A stretch of DNA of 64,000 nt. Source: Hermatobates lingyangjiaoensis. Taxonomy: Eukaryota > Arthropoda > Insecta > Hemiptera > Hermatobatidae. The stretch's first letter is position 1. The number at the start of each line of letters is the position of its first letter. The stretch covers positions 1,293,001-1,357,000 of the forward strand of contig JAPFBL010000105.1 in assembly GCA_026182355.1 (NCBI GenBank). The letters run 5' to 3'. This document shows positions 12,851 through 23,376 of this stretch, piece by piece. Under the pieces are notes generated by a model. That model made no database searches and had not been told where the DNA came from. It worked only from the letters and a program-made list of their open reading frames with translations. A program made the translations under genes and the position numbers.

Positions 12851-13535
12851 TGATACACCATATATATGTATATAAATGGTTAAAAAAATAGAATAAAATA
12901 AATTCATAGGAAGAATATATCCACAAGGGAACACATAATCTTACTTACTGTATTTCTACTGCTAAGTCATCAGTTAGATGGATTTGAATAGCCCCCAAGA
13001 CAAGCGAGGGCTGAAATCTCATTCAAGAGGAGGCACTGTATGAGTGTTGTCAACTTGCGGAGGTAAGGAAGACAAGAGAAAATTATTATAAATAAAAATA
13101 AATGAAAATAAATAAAAAACAAAATAAAGAATAAAACATAAGTAAAATAAAGTAGTTTTTCACATACTATTCATTTTTTTAGTTCGTTTTCTATTAATGT
13201 TTAATATTTGCCTTAGTTTTTAAACAATTTTTTTCTTTATTCATTTTTGTTTCCATTTATTTTGTTTCTTTTTATTTATTTTATGACGTTTCCAATTGGT
13301 CTCCGACCGTCGCTTCACAAGTGTACTTGGTGTCCTTTTCTCAACTCTCCTGATAACGGTTCAACCAAAAATTAGAGACAGTAAGTGTGTTTATTCCTTA
13401 GTTCTGTGATTTTGATTCATCGTGAAACGTTTGTTGTCCTTTTGGATCGTTTTCCTGTTTACAATATATATATATAAAATGCACACAAGGGGTTCTTGAG
13501 AATGTTGGTCATAAAAACATACAACTCCTGATTAT

Positions 13536-13578
13536 AAGCCGACGTTTCGCCAAACATTGTTTGGCATGTTCAAGGCTT
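13536..13578 (-). ncRNA. Hammerhead-like PLE terminal motif, non-canonical core
   Basis: On the minus strand, AAGCC and GGCTT can form helix I, and GCCAAAC with GTTTGGC forms a strong 7-bp helix II. GAAACGTC matches the 3' core and cleavage triplet. The 5' core reads TTGAACAT instead of CTGANGA, so it is not a standard hammerhead. The layout otherwise mimics one. Confidence 0.4.
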
Positions 13579-13741
13579 GACTTAGAAGAAACACCATTTA
13601 CCGGTCCATGCTTATGTCTGGCTGCATCATAACAGATATATATATATATTAGTATAGGTTGTCAGCGAATCTTCTTGGAGGCATACTTTGTTGAAATGTA
13701 CTAAAATTAGTACAGGTTGGCAGCAAATCTACTTGGAGGTG

Positions 13742-13748
<7 letters not shown>

Positions 13749-13781
<33 letters not shown>
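13749..13781. repeat. TA microsatellite at PLE left end
   Basis: An uninterrupted run of alternating T and A abuts the outer boundary of the left inverted arm. TA runs also border the other copies of this family, which suggests (TA)n is the insertion target or tail. Confidence 0.9.
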
Positions 13782-13783
<2 letters not shown>

Positions 13784-14095
13784 TCAAACCACAATAAGAA
13801 ATGGGAAAACAAGACTAAGATCTTTCAACCGTAACAAGCGATCCTCGTCAGAGTCAAAAACCCAACTGAACACTAGATGCAGAAAACATCTGGTGAGGAG
13901 TTGAGAAGAGTGCGAGGGAAGAGTGGTATTTTAAAAGGGTGAAAGTGCAGGAAAGGACTAATGTCCAAAAATGGATGTTTGGGGAAACAAAGGAGTACAG
14001 TAAGAAAAAGTAAACAACTATCCGCTAGCTGTCAACCCTCTTTGAAGAGGCTATTGCCCTCGTGACGAAAGTATCAAGTTTGAAGAGACCGTTAC
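13782..14095 (-). repeat. PLE left arm (element 3' end)
   Basis: Mirror partner of 15844-16157, both 314 nt. It holds the stop codon and last codons of the PLE protein, the 3' untranslated region and an outward-facing hammerhead (13813-13855). It ends at GATCAAACC next to a TA run. Confidence 0.92.
13813..13855 (-). ncRNA. Hammerhead ribozyme, PLE family 1
   Basis: The minus strand reads GACT (helix I), CTGACGA (core), a helix II hairpin, GAAA (core), GATC (two-base-pair helix III), TT, AGTC (helix I). Helix II contains ATCG/CGGT with one G-U pair. All invariant core bases are present, with CUU as the cleavage triplet. The short helix III is typical of PLE hammerheads, which are thought to work as dimers. 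Confidence 0.82.
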
Positions 14096-15575
14096 TAATG
14101 TTTATAATATTTGATCTATTAAATTTAGTTAGAGACGATTCAATAATATTTCTTAACAACATTGATTTTTCATAGGTAATAAATTTAGCTCCTGTCCAAT
14201 CAATATGATGATTTTCATTTTTTATATGCAAGAATAAGGCACTACTTTTTTCCTGTCTACTTACGTTATATTGGTGTTGTTTTACACGTGTTTTTAATGA
14301 TTTACCAGTTTGACCAATATAAATTTTATGGCAATTTTTGCACGGTATTTTATAAATACCAGCGGACTCCAATTCGCTGGGAGAGTTTTTTATTAACATG
14401 TTACCCACGTTATTACGATTAGAAAACACTATATTAAAATCAAGTTGTTTGGCTAATCTTGGAAGGGGCTCCAATGATTCGTGGTATGGCAAAACTATAG
14501 AATTTGATAATAAAGGGGGCTCTGTTGAAGTATTAGAGAAAGTTTTTTTCGCTCCCTTCAAAGCTAAATCGATATAAGAAGAGGGGTATTTTAATGAAAG
14601 GGCAATTGACCTAATGTTATTAATCTCTTCATTAAGAAATTTAGGGGAGCAAACTCTTAACGCCCTCAAAAACATATTTCTAAAAACAGAAATTTTAACA
14701 TTTTTTGGATGCGAAGACAAAAAGTGAACATATGCAAGTATATTCATAGGTTTTCTATATACACTAAAGCGTAACTCATTAGGTAACCTATGGATCATGA
14801 CATCTAAGAAGATCAAATTACCACTTATTTCTTCTTCCATTGTGAATTTGATTGTTGGCACTAATGAATTCAATTTTGTTAGGAAATCAACTTTATTTAA
14901 AGAACTGGGACAAATGCAAAGAATATCGTCAACATATCTATACCATTTAACATTTTTGGGCAAAATTGAGCTTAACATTTTACTCTCAAAAAACTTACTT
15001 AGGAGGGGGGATAAACAGTTACCCATAGCAAGACCAAATTTTTGAATATAATAATTATTTTCAAATTGAAAATGACAATCTACCACACATAACTTAATTA
15101 ACTCTATTATAGTGGTGGATGGAAGGGGAAGGGAATAATTAATTAATTCCTCCTGGAGTAAGCTCAACAGATCAGTTACAGGTACATTGGTAAATAGAGA
15201 CTTCACATCGAAACTGATCAATCTATAATTTTTGTTCATGTTGACGCTTTTTAATTTTTTAATTAAATCCACATTGTTATTTATATGGCTGCCTGAAATT
15301 TTTCCAATTAATGGGCTTAAAATACTTACTAACCATTTGGACAAGCCATATGATGCCGAACCAACCGAACTCACAATCACACGTATTGGGTAATTATCTT
15401 TATGTGTCTTGATCAACCCATACATATATGGCAAAGAAGGGGATTTTGATATAAATTTAGTAATAAGTTCGGGTAGATTTTTTAAGATAGTTTTAATTTT
15501 TTTATTAAATGAACTATTGACCCTTTCCAAAGGATTAGACCTTAACTTTGTATACACATTTTCATCATTTAACAT
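14025..15575 (-). CDS. PLE reverse transcriptase with GIY-YIG endonuclease
   Basis: A 516-codon open frame. It copies element RNA into DNA and nicks the target. Reverse-transcriptase motifs in order: PIRVIVSS near residues 63-70, FDVKSLFTNVP at 122-132, GLAMGNCLSP at 181-190, and the catalytic YVDD at 214-217. The C-terminal endonuclease shows C-x2-C at 412-415, GIY at 406-408, YIG at 419-421, an Arg at 430 and a likely catalytic Glu at 479. All key residues are present. The ATG at 15575 is internal to the real protein, because homologous N-terminal sequence continues upstream in another frame (15608-15877). The frame is closed by TAG-type termination inside the left inverted arm. No sign of host function. 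Confidence 0.93.
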   Translation of the reverse strand: MLNDENVYTKLRSNPLERVNSSFNKKIKTILKNLPELITKFISKSPSLPYMYGLIKTHKDNYPIRVIVSSVGSASYGLSKWLVSILSPLIGKISGSHINNNVDLIKKLKSVNMNKNYRLISFDVKSLFTNVPVTDLLSLLQEELINYSLPLPSTTIIELIKLCVVDCHFQFENNYYIQKFGLAMGNCLSPLLSKFFESKMLSSILPKNVKWYRYVDDILCICPSSLNKVDFLTKLNSLVPTIKFTMEEEISGNLIFLDVMIHRLPNELRFSVYRKPMNILAYVHFLSSHPKNVKISVFRNMFLRALRVCSPKFLNEEINNIRSIALSLKYPSSYIDLALKGAKKTFSNTSTEPPLLSNSIVLPYHESLEPLPRLAKQLDFNIVFSNRNNVGNMLIKNSPSELESAGIYKIPCKNCHKIYIGQTGKSLKTRVKQHQYNVSRQEKSSALFLHIKNENHHIDWTGAKFITYEKSMLLRNIIESSLTKFNRSNIINISNGLFKLDTFVTRAIASSKRVDS

Positions 15576-15607
15576 AATCTCTATTTTGTCGACGTAATCA
15601 TTTTTAT

Positions 15608-15877
15608 TTAATTTACTGTTACTTTAGATTTATCGGCTTTAGTGATTTTTATGGTATTATCTTTTTTAAGCTTAGAATAAGCCTCGATAAAACGTCTGGG
15701 AACGCTAACAACATCAGTTTTTTCTGAAAGTCCATATACCATTCCTTTTAAAATATTTAAATTATCGATATCTATATTATTTAATTTTTCAGCTTTACAA
15801 AAACCCTTAGCCACCTGAACATAATTTTCAGGTAACGGTAACGGTAACGGTCTCTTCAAACTTGATACTTTCGTCAC
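15608..15877 (-). pseudogene. N-terminal part of the PLE protein, frameshifted and truncated
   Basis: This 89-codon frame precedes the reverse transcriptase frame. Its final residues, KITKADKSKVTV, match the segment just before the fingers domain in PLE proteins. A frameshift near 15605-15615 separates it from the main frame. Its first codons (TKVSSLKR) are simply the antisense of the protein's own C-terminal codons, carried by the right inverted arm, and the apparent start is GTG. The true PLE sequence begins only around PENYVQVAKGF. The genuine N-terminus is therefore missing. A GGTAAC-type hexamer is repeated about four times (15833-15850) at the join. Confidence 0.8.
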
Positions 15878-16157
15878 GAGGGCAATAGCCTCTTCAAAGA
15901 GGGTTGACAGCTAGCGGATAGTTTTTTACTTTTTCTTACTGTACTCCTTTGTTTCCCCAAACATCCCTTTTTGGACATTAGTCCTTTCCTGCACTTTCAC
16001 CCTTTTAAAATACCACTCTTCCCTCGCACTCTTCTCAACTCCTCACCAGATGTTTTCTGCATCTAGTGTTCAGTTGGGTTTTTGACTCTGACGAAGATCG
16101 CTTGTTACGGTTGAAAGATCTTAGTCTTGTTTTCCCATTTCTTATTGTGGTTTGATC
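15844..16157 (+). repeat. PLE right arm (inverted copy of the element 3' end)
   Basis: Mirror copy of 13782-14095. It places a second hammerhead on the plus strand (16084-16126) and ends with GGTTTGATC. Confidence 0.92.
16084..16126 (+). ncRNA. Hammerhead ribozyme, PLE family 1
   Basis: Plus-strand version of the 43-nt motif, with GACT/AGTC helix I, CTGACGA and GAAA core, and helix II ATCG/CGGT. The core is complete. Confidence 0.82.
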
Positions 16158-16189
16158 ATTGATTGTTATGTCACGTGTTTATGTGAAAT

Positions 16190-16190
16190 C

Positions 16191-16241
<51 letters not shown>
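16190..16241. repeat. TA microsatellite between PLE ends
   Basis: A long alternating TA run separates the complete right arm from a second partial PLE end at 16243-16507. Confidence 0.92.
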
Positions 16242-16242
<1 letters not shown>

Positions 16243-16245
<3 letters not shown>

Positions 16246-16507
16246 TCTGAGAAGGTTGACAGCTAGCGGATAGTTTTTTCTCTTTCTTACTGTACTCCTT
16301 TGTTTCCCCAAACATCCCTTTCTGGAGATTAGTCCTTTCCTGCACTTTCACCCTTTTAAAATACCACTCTTCCCTCGCACTCTTCTCAACTCCTCACCAG
16401 ATGTTCTCTGGATCTAGTGTTTCAGTTGGGTTTTTGACTCTGACGAAGACCGCTTGTTACGGTTGAAAGATCTTAGTCTTGTTTTCCCATTTGCACATTG
16501 TGTTTTG
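16243..16507 (+). mobile_element. Second PLE 3'-end fragment, same orientation as right arm
   Basis: It resembles 15896-16157 from the GTTGACAGCTAGCGG segment to TTTTGATCAC, with scattered substitutions. It is preceded and followed by TA runs, which gives a tandem array of terminal arms. Confidence 0.85.
16436..16478 (+). ncRNA. Hammerhead ribozyme, PLE family 1 (best copy)
   Basis: GACT pairs with AGTC (helix I). ACCG pairs with CGGT around a seven-base loop (helix II). CTGACGA and GAAA form the core, and AG/CT makes a two-pair helix III before the cleavage position. Every invariant hammerhead base is present. Confidence 0.85.
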
Positions 16508-16509
16508 AT

Positions 16510-16512
16510 CAC

Positions 16513-16567
<55 letters not shown>
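16510..16567. repeat. TA microsatellite
   Basis: Near-perfect alternating TA run flanking the partial PLE end. Confidence 0.92.
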
Positions 16568-16569
<2 letters not shown>

Positions 16570-19500
16570 ATGTCCACAAAGTCTTTAGACAATTCTAAAA
16601 ATTTATTAAAATGTTTAGAAAGCCCTATCAAAATTATTCTTTTTACATACTAATCAGTTATTATTGCATTGTTTAATAATATCACTTTTTTATTTCAGAG
16701 ATGAATTAGAAGCTGAAAGGAAACCATTTTAAATTACGACTACTAGACAAGAAAAAACACAATGCGTGTCGGATCGAAACGAAATTTGACAGTCGATTTC
16801 TCGTTGACTGAATATAATTCAAAATAAAATTCAGAGGTAAGTCCTTCTTCAGAAGAAGGGGGGGTGAGGTTATACGAAGTTGTAGTTCATCTATAACACA
16901 ATGTGCATTTCATGCAGGCACACTGAATTCAGGAATGGTTTAAACATTATGTTTAGAAATGCTGGATATATGATATGCACTTGAATGTTTTATGAAATGG
17001 AAGAGGGAATATTGAGTGATTATTAAGCGAAATGACTATTACGACTAGTGCGGCAAGTATTAAGTAGTAGTAAGTAATGATAAGACTGGAGAAGGGAAAG
17101 CGTTCTCGAAGAGCAATACGGAAAATACCAAGTTAAGTGTATGGCGTATTATTTGAATGAAAGCTTTGTCCTCACGCAGAGTAAAGTAAGTGCCTAAGCA
17201 CAACGTTCACGCAAGGTCTTGCGATGGTACTTGTGCATCGACATGGTAAAAGCTTCCTCCTTTTCTCTGCTTTATGAGGAAGCTCCTCAGGCTCTGTTAT
17301 TAGATTATGGTGGGAAAATAGTCGGCGCTATATGGCCCGAAACACGGCAATAAAAATAGGTTCTAATTGGCCTTCCTGTTGAGCTGGATTGAAGAATCTT
17401 CAATCTTGTTACATCTGCTGAAATGCAATCTCAAGAATATAATCCACTCATCTCAAGTATTAGGGGAATTAAGTACCCTAACTACTGCTGTCCATCACAG
17501 AGAGAAACTACAAAGTCACGAATGGACTTAAGTTACTGTCGTAGGGTGGAATGCGTAGAATAGATACTGACCAAACAGAAAAAAAAAGACAAATATATAA
17601 ACAGATAGAATAATGTTTAACAAAATTAATTCTGAGAAAATAAAGAATAATTACAATTGACCTGATAAGTAGCACGTCTAATCTACAAAACAAAAATGCT
17701 TACACCAGGAGCAATGCAAACAAAAGACTCGTGGATACATTAGTTTAATATACACATACAATGTTCTCTCACACCGACCACATATATTCTACACTATTTT
17801 CCTTTATCAAGGTTTGGTCCAGCGTCAAACAATTCTCAAAAAAAAACCTTTATTCCAACGTTTCGTCTATATTTCAAGACATCTTCAGGGCTAAATCAAT
17901 ACAAAATTAATTATAATAACTTGAAAACATAAAATTTAGCAACAATTTCCAAAAAAAAATACAAGTTATATATATATAATTTGGAGTACTTAACTTTATT
18001 AAAACTACACATATCATCAAGTTTATGGATGCAATTATAAGTTTAATTGTCTTAGCTTTTAGAAATATTTGCTAATCTAACATACAGAATTTGTGAGCTC
18101 CACACCATGAAACATTCATATTAAGACGATAAGCATTACGCAATTACCTAATATGGAATAAAGTTTCCTGATCGGAAGTAGGGAACCTGTGACGTTAAAG
18201 CAGCATGCGTTCTTTTCAATCAAAGTACTGCGCTTACGAGACAATCAAGTTCTCCAGAGGTTATTCATTTCAGTCGTTCTAATTATAGTATATGTATTAA
18301 CCGTTGTAATCTAAAACTTTACATTTAAGTAACTAATCTACGATAAATGTAATATTCAAAACACTTTTTATGTGTTCTTCGCCAACTTGTTTTTATGGCA
18401 ATGTTTCTATGACTACGTTGCATTCACGTTAGGTTCTTGTGTTTTTGGTCGTGCCGCAATGTTGTTAGAGTCATAGATTCATTTAAGGAATCGGTAGTTC
18501 ATTCATACCAAATGTAGTATTATTGCACAGTTATTAATGTTTTCTATACTTCTTTATCCCATAATTTTCTATCTATCACAAATAAAACAGATATTGCATT
18601 TTGGCCTTCTATATTACAGTTAGTAGTTTTTACCTTTCTTGTACTGGTTACGTAGATATAGTTGTTTTATGCTCTGGCAAATCTGCTTGAGCTACTTCAA
18701 TCGTCGATTACTTCCTTACGGCGAAGTACAGTGCAACGTTGTGCACGCAATATAGTCTGAGTGTAAATTTCTTCAAATCCTCCTCAAAGGGTTGTATCGG
18801 CTCTAAAGAAAAAATTACGAAGCGCATGTCTTTATACTTATCATGTTTGTATTTTTAATTTAATTTAAATTACAATATTTACATTTTGTTTCTTGTTTTT
18901 TTCCGCAGACCGCATGTACTTGTTTGTACTCATACCAGTAGACCATCTCATAAAATAGTTGTAAAAAATTTAACAGTACATTTCGAATTCAGTGCAAGAT
19001 TTCATTTGAGCCTCTGCTACGATTACCAAAATAAAAAAGAACATTTAAAATTCTTAAATTAAATTATTTTAACAGAAATATTTAAAGGTGACGTATATAA
19101 ATATATACCTCTGTTAAGAAGAACTACTGCATATAATCAGCACGAATTAGCCTAGAACGTAACAGATCAGTTGAAAAAGAATTCAGGTCCTTTCTCATGA
19201 GTGGCAATCGCAATACATTGTTGCTTAATGTAATAGTTAAAGTCAATGCTTGCTCTGTGAAAATGTACTCTGTGTAAATTAATTGCGACAAAAATTATTA
19301 TAATGCAACATTATTAATTAATTAATATATATTGCTAAAGAACTACACTGCATATGAGCATTTTAGTAGTCGTAAGAACTATTGTAGGCCAAATGATAAG
19401 GCAAGTCTATAACTACTGCATTAAAGAAATTAAAAGAGGGAAAGCAAAGCAACGACTATTTCTCCATGAAGTGATACATCAAGATAAAGCTACGACTGAC

Positions 19501-20600
19501 GCCAGTGCAGACTTGCATATTTTACTTAGAAAAAAAGAGGAGCCTTTAGGAATGCACAACTAACAACGGGTTGTCTTACTGGAGTTACACGCTACTTAGA
19601 TCTAGATAAAGTTGACAAATATAAAGACAAACCTCTGTTAAGAAGAGCCTCTACAGATAACCTGCATCAATTAGCATAAAACGTAACAGATGAGTTAAAA
19701 AACAAATACCTATTATTTGTCTAAGAAGACACTACCCGTTACTGCACTGGTTTGATCAGCAGAAACTAATACCGCACAAGTTTTGTATTTTATTCGTAGT
19801 AAAATACAAATAACTTATGTGTTTTCTCTATATGAATAATTGTTTACTTTCAAACAATTTTAGAACTAATATTTTCAAAGATATTAAAGAGAAATTTTGT
19901 AAAACAGATTTAAATTTACCCAGTGAGCGTTTGCTCAGATAATGCTCAATCTATACTGGAAAAATGAAGGATTTGTTACACAACTCAGAAAACAACTTCC
20001 AAATCATAATGCTTTCATATTTTTTATTGAATTTTACATCACCAAAATATCTGTACTAAATTTGTCATTCTCGATGACATTTTGAAGAAATTGAGGGTGT
20101 AGTAACACGATCCCAGCGAATGCTGAGACGCCAGTTCCGACAAACGCTCACGTTGGATGATGAGGCATCAGTTTCCTCTATCACTTAAAAGTGCGCGGTT
20201 ATCACAAAGTCAAGTGTTGGTAAAAATTTTGTCTTTGTGTAGGAAAATAATTGATATCTGTAATGAAAATAATCGAAATTTCAAATTATCAGATGCGATC
20301 AAAACATGTAAATGATGTAAAATTTAGAAATATAAATTTTTTCATATTAGTATGCTCTACTCATATTATAGTAACAAAAAGAGATCTAAAGAGATTAGAA
20401 CAATTGATACAAAAATGTGAAAAATTTAAAACTCAAAGAGTAGACTTAAAAAAACTGGTACACTGCAGCTAATTACACTGATTATGACTTTGCTGTTTAG
20501 ACAATAATGATGTAATATGTTTAGCCATACCAGTAGACATTTTGAAGTTCAAATTACTGATCCTAAAACTTTAGTCGAAGGAATGCAACTGTTACAGTAC
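16568..20600. other. No recognisable gene apart from a PLE motif
   Basis: AT-rich DNA without a supported exon. The only element noted is the hammerhead-like motif at 17855-17890. A diffuse repeat of GTTAAGAAGA-containing sequence occurs near 19105-19160 and again near 19630-19690. Confidence 0.4.
17855..17890 (-). ncRNA. Hammerhead ribozyme core, PLE family 4
   Basis: The minus strand reads CTGAAGA, then GTCT and AGAC as helix II, then GAAA, CGTT and GG. The invariant core is complete, and ACGT forms a self-complementary minimal helix III. Helix I is weak: only the first two pairs (CC/GG) are clear. Activity is therefore doubtful, but family membership is likely. Confidence 0.6.
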
Positions 20601-20601
20601 A

Positions 20602-20795
20602 GTTCTTAAACGGTTCCTTGGTGACTTCCCAAAGAATTTCATAGTTCAGGTTGATCCCTATAGATGTTCTAAAACAGTTCATGCCGATCTAATGGCTCCC
20701 TAAAGAAGTTCTGAAGTGCTCTTAGAGGTCTAATGGCCACTTAATGAAGTTCAAGTACCTTGGTGATGTAATGGTGTTCACAGCAATTCTTTACC
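20602..20795 (+). repeat. Diverged 42-bp minisatellite
   Basis: Units beginning GTTC recur at 20602, 20644 (half unit), 20666, 20708 and 20749. Full units are 41-42 bp and share a TCTAATGGC-like core and an AAAGAA or AATGAA ending. Divergence is substantial, so the array is old. Confidence 0.6.
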
Positions 20796-20799
20796 AGTT

Positions 20800-23376
20800 A
20801 GGTTTAATTTCCTAAATGTTCATCACGGGCAGTAACACGACCGATATAATTGTTTGAAAAATGTTTCATCATTCTAAGTTTTTTCTTTTGAAAGCAATAC
20901 AGTCAGAGAGTCTTCTCTGCATGACCGCACTATTATTAATAAAACAATGATATCTTCTTGAATTTTGTTTACATAAAACATATTCTTGTTATTTCTACAG
21001 ACATTATGGATAATATTATTAGAAATACACCGCTTACCTCATATTTTCTTCACAACAGGAAAGATTTGGTTTAAATCCATCTATTGATGAATTAAACCAA
21101 GTTAAATAACTGTTTGAGTGGCGCAGTCGACCTCTGCACTGGTCAACTGACACAACTGATTCGCTATGATGCCCTGAGTCACTATCATTAAAATTATATT
21201 ACCCCAAAGAATTAGTTAATATTCTTTTGTAGGCTTTCATATATAATACTTTATTGTAGCCAATGAAATAGCATTTACTATTGTTTAACTTTTTAATTGC
21301 TATTTTTTACGCTTGTAATTTAATGGAAGCAAAGTGATTTTAAACCAATACTTAAAGAGAAGACAGTACTGAGAAATTATTCTTCGTCTTCAGGATTGTT
21401 TTAAACTCTGTGCTTTTTTTTTGGTAAGATATTAAGCTGGTTAATTTTTTACTTAAACTCAAAGCTAATAAAACTCAAAAGGTTAATATATAAGTACATT
21501 AATATTCCTAAATAACCAGTAAAGTATGACATTCCAGAAAATTTGAAAATATCCACTAATCTAATGCATTAGTGTTTTTAATGAGTGGTTACCAAACTGC
21601 TCAACTGCTCAACCCACTTCAGCCCATCCTTGCACCAGTCTCCTTATACCGTCCAAGGCTAACTTTGTGGATAGGGTTAAAGTTGAATCTTAAAGTTGGT
21701 CCTCCGGTATTCCGTGGAGTGGCGAAAGGGCGCCGCGTTAAAAAACATCAATCTGCTCTGCTTTGTTCCATGTCATGTACGAAAGGCTGAAAGGTGCTTG
21801 GCAATAAATCAAAACAGGATAGGGTTAAAGTATCTCATCGTGAAATGTAGATCAGCTGCAGATTTTTAAATTAAAAGTCAAAATCTTATGAATCAATTTT
21901 ACCATTAAAGAAACGTTTGGAAATATTTTACATCAAAATGTAAGTTTCATTTCGGAAAACAGAAATGCAAATTAATGAATTTGATACCAACGTATTTTTG
22001 ATAAAATACCTCATCAAAAAAGGCTGCAATATTGCTATTCAAATTAACTACAAGTGGCAAATTGTAAATACATATATTACATCAAGACCAACATCGGGGA
22101 TGAACCAGTAAACTTACCAGGTGAGACGGAAAATTCATCTTTTCCATTTATTAAACCCCAATTTTCTGTACCCAAAAAAAGTTATTTAATGTAAATTGGT
22201 TTAATATTTTTGGTTATAATAGAAAATGACCCACTAAACAGTGTGACCTGTGGATTTTTCACAAAATTTTGGATACACACCCACCCACTAAGCCACCAAC
22301 CACCACCAACGCACTCACAATTATCGTCCAAAAACGTCAAAAATGTACTCTGTAGATCTCAAAATATGTAATTTTATCATAAGTAGAACTGAGATTTTGT
22401 TTAATAACTACTATACTTTACCTAGTTATGGTAATGTAAAAAATTAAGCATTTGTTTTATTAATTATATGAATGCCTTGAATTTCAGATTTATTACATCA
22501 AGTATGATTTTCATAGCTGTTTTTCTAGAACAGTCAATGCTTTCACGTGTGTATATAACATTTTCAGTCTCAAGATGATAAATTCATGTCTCTTTTAGAC
22601 AAAGCATAGCTGGGGCCTCTTAAATGCGCGGGATTAGTGAGTCCGTGTCACTCTATTTTTCACTTGTTCTCCAGAGAACAAGGTACGCATAAAATAACAT
22701 TTTTAAAGTAAGCCCATTCATATCTATGATACGAGTGTAAACAGTCTAAGAAGTTTATTCTCCATATTAACTATTGTAATTACAACAAATTGTTTTCGTG
22801 AAATCATTTATTCTATTCGAAGAGTAAATGCTCTGATATCTGAATTGATATATATGTTTTATTCTTCTTAGAACAAATAATTTAAATGTGTACGTGTAAT
22901 ATCGCCCAATGAACGAGTAACTTATAGCTAATGTCATACTTAATTTGGTAAATTGTTTTAAGTGATTAGTAAAAACAAATTTTATCTAGTCATTAAAAAG
23001 CTTTTTTTGAAATGATATTCTAGTTTAGTAAGTGAATAGGTGTGTGCATGTGCTACAAAAGCTTTAGCGTTCTCCGTGATTGAGTGTTTAGCCGGACTGA
23101 CACCTGGAGAGAAAACACTGCTGCGATGGCTATCACTTATCTGGCCGATATCACCAATGGGTGATATCGACGCAGGCATCTCCTTTTACGTCCATTAATT
23201 ACTCTGCTTCATTGCAGTGGCTATAGAAAGCAAAAACAGTCTCCAATGCTCTTTTAATGTATAATTGATTTAATTGCAGTCATTTGTTGCTCTTCGCATT
23301 CACGATCTATATTGTTACATCCATTCTTTGTTACTATAACAGATAAAGAGATATAATTTCTTATTAGCGTAAAAGC
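20800..23376. other. No confirmed gene; small GC-rich patch near 21.6-21.8 kb
   Basis: At 21575-21800 a GC-richer patch contains GGCGCCGCGTTAAA, which recalls the central region of some tRNA-type SINEs, including the GGACGTTAAA in the SINE at 40.2 kb. No box A, box B or target duplication was found, so it is left unassigned. Confidence 0.3.

Larger units (their letters stand above)
13782..16157 (-). mobile_element. Penelope-like element with inverted terminal arms
   Basis: A minus-strand coding region for reverse transcriptase plus GIY-YIG endonuclease sits between two 314-bp arms, 13782-14095 and 15844-16157, that are inverted copies of each other with few differences. PLEs are retroelements that prime on nicked DNA and often carry pseudo-LTRs in direct or inverted order. 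Each arm carries one hammerhead ribozyme pointing outward. The arms extend into the coding region: the last 24 codons lie in the left arm, and their antisense lies in the right arm. The right arm therefore looks like an inverted copy of the 3' end attached to a 5'-truncated element. Confidence 0.9.
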
